NCBI GenBank assembly: GCA_009699025.1
Contig: WLOZ01000062.1
Span: forward strand, 1-8,572
DNA from: Actinomycetota bacterium
GTDB taxonomy: Bacteria; Actinomycetota; Actinomycetes; S36-B12; CAIYMF01
Reading direction: 5' to 3'
Length of the DNA: 8,572 nucleotides
In this document: positions 1 through 5,779 of the stretch, in pieces
Layout of the letters: every line of letters starts with the position of its first letter
Numbering within the stretch: position 1 is the first letter of the stretch
The notes under the pieces: model-generated
Seen by the model: the letters and a program-made list of their open reading frames with translations, nothing else
Told to the model about the DNA's origin: nothing
The model's database searches: none
Program-made: the position numbers and the translations under genes

Positions 1-243
1 CCAGATCTGGTAGACCGCCCCCGTGGTCATCGGGAACTCGCCTGGACCGGCCTGCTCGTTGATAGCCGCCAGCACGTCGGTGACGCGCACCGCCGCGAGG
101 AGGTTTCCGACCTCGCCGCTCGCGACCAGTTGTTCCATCACGAGTGTCGTGGCTGTGTCGAGCAGCAGCGCGCGTGTCTGGGCCCGTGGCCGGCGGCGTC
201 TCCGTGGGGAAACATCGTCAGTCTTGGTGCCGGCTGCGCTCAC
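1..243 (-). CDS. TetR-type transcriptional regulator, N-terminal part (runs off left edge)
   Basis: This gene is absent as a complete reading frame because the window ends inside it; 81 codons are visible. It begins with GTG at 243, overlapping the ATPase stop as GTGA, with a G-rich AGAGGGGG stretch about 5 nt upstream. The protein starts with a polar leader and a very basic run (RRRRRPR, residues 14-20). A helix (about 22-41) and then a helix-turn-helix-like stretch (about 52-81) follow, ending in TTGAVYQIW. That ending matches the TetR recognition-helix pattern (usually S-x-G-x-[LF]-Y-x-[HY]-F). The turn before it is longer than in a standard TetR protein, with an extra Pro/Gly-rich PGEFP segment. 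The ligand domain lies outside the window. As the last visible gene of the transporter operon it is the natural candidate for repressing the operon through the inverted repeat at 5667-5679. Family call is by eye; the ligand is unknown. Confidence 0.72.
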   Translation of the reverse strand, partial: MSAAGTKTDDVSPRRRRRPRAQTRALLLDTATTLVMEQLVASGEVGNLLAAVRVTDVLAAINEQAGPGEFPMTTGAVYQIW

Positions 244-2123
244 GGGTTCCCCCTCTCTCCGTCGAGCCAGGAGTCTCCCTCCTGCGGCATCGCGTCGACC
301 AGTCGCCGAGTGTAGTCGTGCTGAGGGTCGTCGAGCACGGCGTCGGTGGCCCCTTCCTCGACGACAGACCCCCGGTACAGCACGATGATGCGCTCTGCCA
401 CCTGGCGCACCACACCGAGGTCGTGGGTGATGAAGAGCAGGCTCGTCCCGGTGTCGGAGTTGACCTCACGCAGCAGTTCGAGGACCTGTGCCTGCACCGA
501 CACGTCAAGTGCGGCCACAGGCTCGTCACAGACGATGACCTTGGGCTGCGGTGCCATCGCGCGGGCCACCGCGACGCGCTGGCGCTGCCCACCCGACAGT
601 GCGGCAGGCCGACGGCTGGCCGTCGAAGGGGGCAGCCCGACCCGCTCGAGCAGCAGCGCCACCTCCGCGTCGACGTCGTTCGGCACTTGCTCTCGACGCC
701 TCAGCGCCTCGGCCAGCGCGTATCCGATCGTGTGCCTCGGGTTGAGCGACGAGTATGGGTCCTGGAACACGCACTGCACCGTCTGGCGGGCGCGGCGCGA
801 ATCGGCGTGACTGAGCCGCGAGTAGTCGCTGACGTCGAGTCCGTCGAGAGTGATCGAGCCCGAGTCGGCGGTCGTGAGGCCCAGGATGAGCCGCGCGAGC
901 GTGGTCTTCCCCGAACCGGACTCCCCCACGATGCCCAGACACTCCCCCGCCTCCAGACCGAACGACACGTCTGAGAGCGCGACCTGCGACCGGGCGCGGC
1001 GCCCGTACGCCTTGACAAGTCCGGCCACCTCGAGCATGGCCGGCGCGGACGCACGGGCCGGCCGCTGCGCGTGAGAGTCAGCGACTCGCGAGAGGGCCGC
1101 CGTCGCCATGAGGTCGTCGTGTCGCAGGCAGGCACTCTCCCGTCCGGGACCCACCTGTCTCAGGGGCGGCTTCTCCACCCGGCAGGCCTGGACCGCGTGC
1201 GGGCAGCGGGAGGCGAATCCGCACTGGTGCTGAACGGCTGCGACCGGGGGCACGGCGCCCGGGATGCCACGCAAGGTTGCCTGGTAGTGGCTCGCACTGG
1301 GAACGGCGGACAGCAACCCCCTCGAGTAGGGGTGCGCTGGAGTGTCCCGGATGTCGTCAGCGGGCGCCTGCTCGACGATCGACCCCGCGTACATGACCAT
1401 GACTCGCGAGCAGGTCGAGAAGGCCAGGCGCAGATCATGCGTGATCAGGATCATGCTCATGCCTCGTCGACGCTGGGTGCGGATCAGGAGGTCGAGGATG
1501 TCGCGCTGGGTCGTGGCGTCGAGGGCGGTGGTGGGCTCATCGGCGACGAGAAGCCGCGGGTCGCCCGCCAGCACCGCGGCGAGCGCAACCCGCTGCGACA
1601 TGCCGCCGGAGAGCTCGAAGGGGTAGCGACCCGCCACCGAAGGGTCGGAGATCCCCACCTCGGCGAGACGTCGCGCGATCTCGGCACCGGAGGTGTCGAC
1701 CCCAGATCGCGAGGCCCCGGCCGCGCTCCGCAGCGTCTCGGCGATGTGTGCGCCCGCGGTCATCATGGGGTTGAGCATGGTGAACGGGTCCTGCATGAGC
1801 AGCCCGATGCCGCGACCGCGGACGCGGCTGGAGACGCGCCCCGACGACCCGAGCAGCTCGGTGCCCTCGAAGCTGACCGAGCCCGACGCCCGGAGCTCGG
1901 GGTCGAGCAGGGCGACGAGCGCCTTGGCGGTCAGCGACTTGCCCGAACCGGACTCGCCGACCAGCCCGACGGTCTGCCCCTTGCCGACGTCGAAGGACAC
2001 TCCAGCAACGAGCGTCTGGTCGACCCCAGTCTGGCGGTGGACGACGGTCAGGTCGCGCACCCGCAGCAGCGGCGGGCCTCCCGCGGGCTCGTCCCGCGCG
2101 CCGGCGCTGGCGACCGTGGTCAT
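240..2123 (-). CDS. Fused two-domain ABC transporter ATPase, DppD-DppF type
   Basis: Energises import through the two permeases encoded just upstream; cytoplasmic, 627 aa. It holds two complete ATPase cassettes in one chain. Domain 1 has Walker A GESGSGKS (56-63), Q-loop Q111, signature LSGGM (171-175), Walker B with Glu196 and H-loop His229. It is followed by the oligopeptide-transporter C-terminal segment with its cysteine pattern (CGFASRC at 301-307, Cys314, Cys332). Domain 2 has Walker A GESGSGKT (400-407), Q454, signature LSGGQ (509-513), Walker B with Glu534 and His567. Both sites look catalytically intact. Domain 2 ends about 60 residues after its H-loop and lacks a second cysteine segment. 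The family normally encodes these as two proteins (DppD, DppF); fusion is common in actinobacteria. The ATG at 2123 overlaps the permease stop as ATGA, suggesting translational coupling; its own Shine-Dalgarno is weak. Peptide, nickel and other small solutes are all transported by this family, so the substrate is open. Confidence 0.95.
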   Translation of the reverse strand: MTTVASAGARDEPAGGPPLLRVRDLTVVHRQTGVDQTLVAGVSFDVGKGQTVGLVGESGSGKSLTAKALVALLDPELRASGSVSFEGTELLGSSGRVSSRVRGRGIGLLMQDPFTMLNPMMTAGAHIAETLRSAAGASRSGVDTSGAEIARRLAEVGISDPSVAGRYPFELSGGMSQRVALAAVLAGDPRLLVADEPTTALDATTQRDILDLLIRTQRRRGMSMILITHDLRLAFSTCSRVMVMYAGSIVEQAPADDIRDTPAHPYSRGLLSAVPSASHYQATLRGIPGAVPPVAAVQHQCGFASRCPHAVQACRVEKPPLRQVGPGRESACLRHDDLMATAALSRVADSHAQRPARASAPAMLEVAGLVKAYGRRARSQVALSDVSFGLEAGECLGIVGESGSGKTTLARLILGLTTADSGSITLDGLDVSDYSRLSHADSRRARQTVQCVFQDPYSSLNPRHTIGYALAEALRRREQVPNDVDAEVALLLERVGLPPSTASRRPAALSGGQRQRVAVARAMAPQPKVIVCDEPVAALDVSVQAQVLELLREVNSDTGTSLLFITHDLGVVRQVAERIIVLYRGSVVEEGATDAVLDDPQHDYTRRLVDAMPQEGDSWLDGERGNP

Positions 2124-2992
2124 TTCCCGCCCCGGTCGGAGAGGATCTCGTAGGTCCGGTCGCCCAGCACCGTCATCGCGACGGCGAGGCCCATGATGAG
2201 CAGTGCCGGGACCACCATCGCGAGCGGGTTGAGGTCGAGCACGCTGCGGTTCTCAGCGATCATGAGGCCCCAGTCCGGCGTCCCAGCGGGAGCGCCGAGG
2301 CCCAGGAAGGCCAGGCCCGACAGTGCGATCAGGGCGCCGACGAACTGGAGCAGCACGTTGGCGCTCACGGTGGGTGTGACGTTGGGCAGCACGTGTCGCA
2401 CGGCAATGGCGAGGCCACCGACGCCCACCGTGCGAGCCGCGGCCACGTACGGGAGCTCGCGCTGAGCCATCGCTGCGCTGCGCACGACCCGCACGTCGGC
2501 CGGGGCGGACAGCACGATGAGCACGACCACTGCCAGCCAGTAGCCCCCTCCGAACACTCCCACGACCACGATGGCGACGAGGAGCGGCGGCACCGCGTAC
2601 ACCAGGTCGATGCAGCGCATGGTGAGGCCGTCGACACGGCCTCCGCGATAGCCGGCGAGGAGTCCGAAGGCGGTTCCCAGCACGCCCGCTCCGACTGCCA
2701 CAACCAGCGGTCCGGCGAGGGCAGTCCGCGACCCGAAGAGCACTCGGGAGAGGATGTCGCGCCCGAGGCTGTCGGTGCCCAACCAGTGTGCCGCGCTGGG
2801 GCCCTCCGAACTGGCGAGCAGGTCCTGGTGGGCCGGGTCGTAGGGCGCGATCCATGGCGTCACGATGGCGACCACGACCAGCAGGGCGATGAACACGAGG
2901 CACACCCACGCGAGGGGCCCGAGCGTCGAGCGCGACTGCGCCTCGTGGGGGTCGGGCAGCGTGAGGTCCGTCATCCGGATGTCCATGGCCAT
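2120..2992 (-). CDS. ABC transporter permease, DppC/OppC type
   Basis: One of the two membrane subunits of the importer, 290 aa. After a short cytoplasmic N-terminus there is a first membrane helix (about 27-50), then the DppC/OppC hallmark LGTDSLGRDILSRVLFGSR (71-89). Further hydrophobic helices lie around 92-113, 133-165, 211-235 and 258-278. The cytoplasmic EAA-type loop that contacts the ATPase is at about 182-204 (YVAAARTVG, ending RHVLPN), and a PDWGLMI motif follows at 239-245. I chose the ATG at 2992: it has a GGGAGG ribosome-binding site at 2999-3004 with a 6-nt spacer, and its A is shared with the stop of the upstream permease (TGATG). The same frame stays open upstream to 3457, but that extension lies over the DppB gene and is not permease-like. 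The stop overlaps the ATPase start by 4 nt. Length and topology fit the family. Confidence 0.94.
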   Translation of the reverse strand: MAMDIRMTDLTLPDPHEAQSRSTLGPLAWVCLVFIALLVVVAIVTPWIAPYDPAHQDLLASSEGPSAAHWLGTDSLGRDILSRVLFGSRTALAGPLVVAVGAGVLGTAFGLLAGYRGGRVDGLTMRCIDLVYAVPPLLVAIVVVGVFGGGYWLAVVVLIVLSAPADVRVVRSAAMAQRELPYVAAARTVGVGGLAIAVRHVLPNVTPTVSANVLLQFVGALIALSGLAFLGLGAPAGTPDWGLMIAENRSVLDLNPLAMVVPALLIMGLAVAMTVLGDRTYEILSDRGGK

Positions 2993-3945
2993 CAGGAGCC
3001 TCCCGACCGTCGCAGCCGCGGGTCGAGCAGGAAGTACGTGACGTCGACCACGAGGTTCACCGACAGGACGAGCACCGCCGTGAACAGCGCGACCGCCTGC
3101 ACCACAGGTAGGTCGAGCCGCTGCACGGACTCGACCAGCAGGGCCCCGATTCCAGGCAGCGCGAACGCATACTCGACCAGCACGGCCCCGGTGAGCGCGA
3201 ACGCGAACACGAGCCCGGCCACCGTGATCACGGGAAGCGCGGCGTTGCGCAGCACGTACCTGCGCCAGATGGTGCTCGAGCCAGTGGCACGGGCCCGCGC
3301 GAAGGTCACGTAGTCGCGGGTCGCGACATCCATGCTGGCCGCCCGGGTCTGCCGCGACACGATCGCGATCGAGCCGATCGCGAGGGTGATGGCCGGGAGG
3401 GTGGTGTGGTAGATCCGGTCGCCGAGCCCCTCGCCCGCCCCGAACGGCGGGAACCACCCCAGCCAGATCGCGAACACGTAGATCAACAGCACGGCGACCG
3501 CGAACGTCGGCGCGCTGAGCCCGATCAGGCTGGTGAACGTCACGGTGCGATCGAGCTTCCTGCCCCGACGCACCCCTGACGCGAGTCCCGCAGGGATCCC
3601 GATCACGGCCGTCAGCACGAAGGCGTACACCGCGAGGAGCAGCGTGACCGGGAAGCGCTCGGCGATCACCTCGGTCACGCGCTGCCCCGAGCGGATAGAG
3701 CGCCCGAAGTCACCGTGCAGCGCGTTGCCGACCCACGACCAGTACTGCTGCAGGAACGGGTCGTCGAGGTGGAACTCGGCTCGCACCCGGGCGATCGCCT
3801 CCGGAGTCGCCTTGGCCGGCCCGAGCAGCAGGAGCACGGGATCGCCGGGCGCGAGCGCGAGCAGGCTGAAGATGAGGAACGACACGATGGCCAAGATCAC
3901 GACCATCGCGGCGAGCCGTCTGAGGACGAACCACACGATCGTCAT
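2992..3945 (-). CDS. ABC transporter permease, DppB/OppB type
   Basis: The partner membrane subunit, 317 aa. It starts with the usual DppB N-terminus (VLRRLAAMV, then a strongly hydrophobic first helix to about residue 33) and the LAPGDPV motif (31-37). The periplasmic region ending in HGDFGRSIRSGQ (77-88) follows, then further helices at about 98-122, 138-163, 183-197, 236-262 and 283-305. The EAA-like cytoplasmic loop lies at about 211-238 (DYVTFARARATG to LRNAALP), and the protein ends with the family-typical LLDPRLR (306-312). The start at ATG 3945 is set by homology to the family N-terminus; the frame stays open to 4044, but that part overlaps the binding-protein gene and is arginine-rich rather than membrane-like. 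No clear Shine-Dalgarno lies at normal spacing before 3945; the nearest purine run (AAGGG) is about 20 nt away. The gene lies 37 bp after the binding protein and overlaps the next permease by 1 nt. Confidence 0.93.
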   Translation of the reverse strand: MTIVWFVLRRLAAMVVILAIVSFLIFSLLALAPGDPVLLLLGPAKATPEAIARVRAEFHLDDPFLQQYWSWVGNALHGDFGRSIRSGQRVTEVIAERFPVTLLLAVYAFVLTAVIGIPAGLASGVRRGRKLDRTVTFTSLIGLSAPTFAVAVLLIYVFAIWLGWFPPFGAGEGLGDRIYHTTLPAITLAIGSIAIVSRQTRAASMDVATRDYVTFARARATGSSTIWRRYVLRNAALPVITVAGLVFAFALTGAVLVEYAFALPGIGALLVESVQRLDLPVVQAVALFTAVLVLSVNLVVDVTYFLLDPRLRRSGGS

Positions 3946-3982
3946 GGTCGAGGTGGCACCGAGCCCTTCAGGACGGGCGCGG

Positions 3983-5608
3983 CTAGGGGGCCGCTCGCAG
4001 CGACAGCGGCCACATCTGCCCCACGGACCAGTACGAGTAGCCACCCTGCCACACGAGCTTGGGACTCATCGCCAGAGCCACCTGCTCGTCGTAGAGCGGC
4101 ACGTACGGGAGGTCGTTGCCCACGGGGGTGAGCACGGGCAGCAGCAGCGGCACCGTCGCCGCCACGTCGGGCGCCGCGCCCAGCGCTGCCAGCGAGGCCA
4201 CGAGCGACGGGCTCGTGTAGCCCGCCACATTGAAGAGCCCCTCGCCGAGGATCATCGGCGGGATCTCGCCCGGATTCGGCGTTCCCGCCCCGAGGGCGAG
4301 CAACTGGAGCGGGCTCCCCTTCGGGTCGGTCACAGCGGCCACCCAGTCTGCCGATGACACGCTCTTGACGTTGACCGTGATGCCGATCTGCTTGGCGTTC
4401 TCCGCGAGGTTCTGCGCCAGCGGGGACATCCAGGGCTGGGTGGTGTCGACCGACAGCGTCACCTCGAAGCCGTTGGGCGACTTCGATGCCGCGAGCGCGG
4501 TCTTGGCCGCAGCCACGTCGAACGTGGGAACCTGCGGCAGCCCGGCGTAGAAGGCGGTTGCCCCGTCGGTGCCGAGCACCGAGAGAATCTGGGCGCTGGG
4601 CACGATGGTCGAGGCGAGTGTGGCCTTGCCGTTGAACAGCGGCTGCACCAGTCCTGCCCGGTCGACCAGGTGCGCCATGGCCAAGCGCACGTTGGGGTCG
4701 TCGAAGGGAGCCTTGGTCACGTTCATCGTGAGCATGTCGTTGTAGGCGCCCGTGACGTACGTCATCACGACGTTCTTCGTGGAGTCGAACTGCCTCGTGG
4801 CGATGAGCGGCACGTCGAAGAAGCCTTCGAGGTCACCCGACAGCATCGCCAGTCTAGCTGTCTCGGGGTCCTGGATCGCCTTGAACACCAAGGTCTTCAC
4901 CGTGGGCTTGGTGCCCCAGTAGCCATCGAACCGCTCGAACGTCGCGCCCTCGGAGGCCGAGAACGAGGTGATCGTGTAGGGCCCGGTTCCCATGCCCGGC
5001 TTCGACGGGGTTCCCAGCTCGTCGCCCGCGGCCTCGGAGTACTTCTTCTGGATCACGAACCAGCCGAGCGCTGCGAAGTAGGGGAACGACGCGTCGGCCT
5101 GCGTGAGCTTGACCGTCACCGTGGTGGCGTCGGTGGCGGTCGCCGACTTCACGGCGCCCAGGTTGACGAACAATCCGGAGGCGAGCTTGGGGTCGAGGTG
5201 GCGGCTCAGGGAGAACGCGACGTCCTCGGCCGTGAGCGGGTTGCCATCCCAGAACTTCACGCCGGCACGGATCTTGTAGACGTAGGTGAGCGGGTCGGGA
5301 CTGCTCCACGACTCGGCGATCCATGGCTGCAGCTTGCCGTCGTTGTCGAGCGAGAGCACCCGGTCGAACGCCACGCTGCTCACCCGACGCGTCGCCAGGT
5401 CGTAGCCCTTGGCGATGTCCATCGACGCGGGGGGCGACTGCACTCCCCACACGACCTTGTCGACCTGAGCGTCGGTGCCAGCGGTCGCGGCCGCGCTCGG
5501 TGTCGTGTCGGCGCCCTTGGCGGCGCAGCCGGCGAGCGCCAGGGAGGCCGCGAGCACCGCCACAAGAGCCGTCGCACGGCGATGGGATCGGGACGAAGTG
5601 GTGGACAC
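3983..5608 (-). CDS. Lipoprotein solute-binding protein, peptide/nickel (SBP_bac_5, DppA-like) class
   Basis: Extracytoplasmic, lipid-anchored receptor that captures the solute for the importer; 541 aa, normal for the family. Residues 1-28 form a lipoprotein signal peptide: arginines at 7-11, a hydrophobic core (13-26) and lipobox LAGC with Cys28 as the lipidated residue. A Ser/Thr/Ala-rich linker follows to about 50. The mature part has the family landmarks: FDRVL (81-85), WIAESW (96-101), KFWDGNPLTAEDVAFSL (118-134), GTGPY (207-211), the second-lobe stretch DDPNVRLAMAHLVDR (303-317), and the closing PLYDEQVALA (504-513). The start is GTG 5608, with AGGAGG at 5613-5618 only 4 nt away. The frame is open to 6073, but that extension overlaps the divergent aldehyde dehydrogenase gene and precedes the signal peptide, so it is not real. 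First gene of the leftward operon. Fold is clear; ligand cannot be read from the sequence. Confidence 0.95.
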   Translation of the reverse strand: MSTTSSRSHRRATALVAVLAASLALAGCAAKGADTTPSAAATAGTDAQVDKVVWGVQSPPASMDIAKGYDLATRRVSSVAFDRVLSLDNDGKLQPWIAESWSSPDPLTYVYKIRAGVKFWDGNPLTAEDVAFSLSRHLDPKLASGLFVNLGAVKSATATDATTVTVKLTQADASFPYFAALGWFVIQKKYSEAAGDELGTPSKPGMGTGPYTITSFSASEGATFERFDGYWGTKPTVKTLVFKAIQDPETARLAMLSGDLEGFFDVPLIATRQFDSTKNVVMTYVTGAYNDMLTMNVTKAPFDDPNVRLAMAHLVDRAGLVQPLFNGKATLASTIVPSAQILSVLGTDGATAFYAGLPQVPTFDVAAAKTALAASKSPNGFEVTLSVDTTQPWMSPLAQNLAENAKQIGITVNVKSVSSADWVAAVTDPKGSPLQLLALGAGTPNPGEIPPMILGEGLFNVAGYTSPSLVASLAALGAAPDVAATVPLLLPVLTPVGNDLPYVPLYDEQVALAMSPKLVWQGGYSYWSVGQMWPLSLRAAP

Positions 5609-5612
5609 GCGA

Positions 5613-5618
5613 CCTCCT
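5613..5618 (-). promoter_or_regulatory. Ribosome-binding site of the solute-binding protein gene
   Basis: AGGAGG on the minus strand, 4 nt before the GTG at 5608. It decides the start of the binding-protein gene over the longer open frame. It can also pair with CCTC just upstream (CCTC-TAG-GAGG, 5613-5623), a small hairpin that might moderate translation; that part is speculative. Confidence 0.85.
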
Positions 5619-5666
5619 AGAGGGCTGGGCCTAGCTGCAGATCGGCGCCGCACTGGGGCTGCGTTG

Positions 5667-5679
5667 GTAAGGACCTTAC
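5667..5679. promoter_or_regulatory. Candidate TetR operator GTAAGG-A-CCTTAC
   Basis: A perfect 6-bp inverted repeat around a single central base. A further half-site GTAA follows, making a second small palindrome TTAC-G-GTAA (5676-5684), and GGTAA recurs as a direct repeat at 5666 and 5680. It covers the -10 of the transporter promoter. Odd-centred palindromes of this type in a divergent control region are typical TetR-family targets, and a TetR gene ends the visible part of the operon. It could act on both divergent units: a TAACGT (5682-5687) on the plus strand might be a -10 for the rightward unit, but no convincing -35 goes with it. Confidence 0.6.
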
Positions 5680-5701
5680 GGTAACGTCGGCTCCGCGTCA
5701 C
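5673..5701 (-). promoter_or_regulatory. Putative promoter of the transporter operon
   Basis: Read on the minus strand, GTGACG (5701-5696) resembles a -35 element (TTGACA-like core TGAC). A spacer of exactly 17 nt (5695-5679) leads to TAAGGT (5678-5673), a TAnnnT -10 of a kind common in actinobacterial housekeeping promoters. The start of transcription would fall near 5666, giving a leader of about 58 nt before the GTG at 5608. The -10 lies inside the inverted repeat 5667-5679 and the -35 is one arm of the repeat 5696-5715, consistent with a repressible promoter. No experiment is implied; this is pattern matching. Confidence 0.6.
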
Positions 5702-5715
5702 CTGATTCCGTGACG
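5696..5715. repeat. Inverted repeat CGTCAC-N8-GTGACG
   Basis: Perfect 6-bp arms at 5696-5701 and 5710-5715 separated by 8 nt, in the divergent control region. The left arm coincides with the proposed -35 of the leftward promoter. It may be a second operator, for this regulator or another, or a chance palindrome. Confidence 0.45.
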
Positions 5716-5767
5716 AAGTTCCACGAGCGAGTGCGTGATGAGTGCTGACCGAGCCCGACGAGGCCCC

Positions 5768-5773
5768 GAGGAG
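5768..5773 (+). promoter_or_regulatory. Ribosome-binding site of the aldehyde dehydrogenase gene
   Basis: GAGGAG lies 6 nt before the ATG at 5780. It favours that start over the in-frame GTG at 5735 and ATG at 5738, which have no purine-rich site at proper distance. Those would add 15 or 14 residues with no family resemblance. Confidence 0.8.
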
Positions 5774-5779
5774 TTCCGC

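Larger units (their letters stand above)
5609..5779. promoter_or_regulatory. Divergent control region between transporter and oxidation operons
   Basis: This 171-bp stretch is the only substantial non-coding DNA in the window. Besides the sites listed separately, it contains a perfect CGGCGCCG palindrome (5643-5650) in the presumed leader of the leftward mRNA. No clear promoter for the rightward unit is visible: TAACGT at 5682-5687 fits a -10, but the sequence 17 nt upstream (CTGCGT) is a poor -35. No terminator-like hairpin is present. Confidence 0.75.

Noticed and set aside
1071..2153. Long plus-strand open frame (360 codons) opposite the ATPase gene
   Set aside because: It is antisense to a gene with all ABC motifs, its translation is low-complexity Arg/Gly/Asp-rich with no family features, and such frames are expected in high-GC DNA.
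2393..3313. Plus-strand open frame (306 codons) across the two permease genes
   Set aside because: It spans the junction of two real genes on the other strand, and its product is His/Arg/Glu-rich without domain signs.
2993..3457. N-terminal extension of the DppC-type permease to 3457
   Set aside because: The extra part lies over the DppB gene in another frame and is Arg-rich; ATG 2992 has a GGGAGG site and the normal family N-terminus.
3963..3981. Possible terminator or attenuator hairpin (GCCC-loop-GGGC) after the binding-protein gene
   Set aside because: Only a 4-bp stem with an 8-nt loop and no T-run; too weak to call.
3983..5608. Nickel-specific binding protein (NikA)
   Set aside because: The family covers peptides, nickel and many other solutes, and nothing visible here favours nickel; no nickel enzyme or nik regulator is nearby.
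4670..5620. Plus-strand open frame (316 codons) opposite the binding-protein gene
   Set aside because: Shadow of a clear lipoprotein gene; its composition mirrors antisense codons.
5735..5779. Earlier start of the aldehyde dehydrogenase (GTG 5735 or ATG 5738)
   Set aside because: No ribosome-binding site at proper distance, whereas GAGGAG sits 6 nt before ATG 5780.
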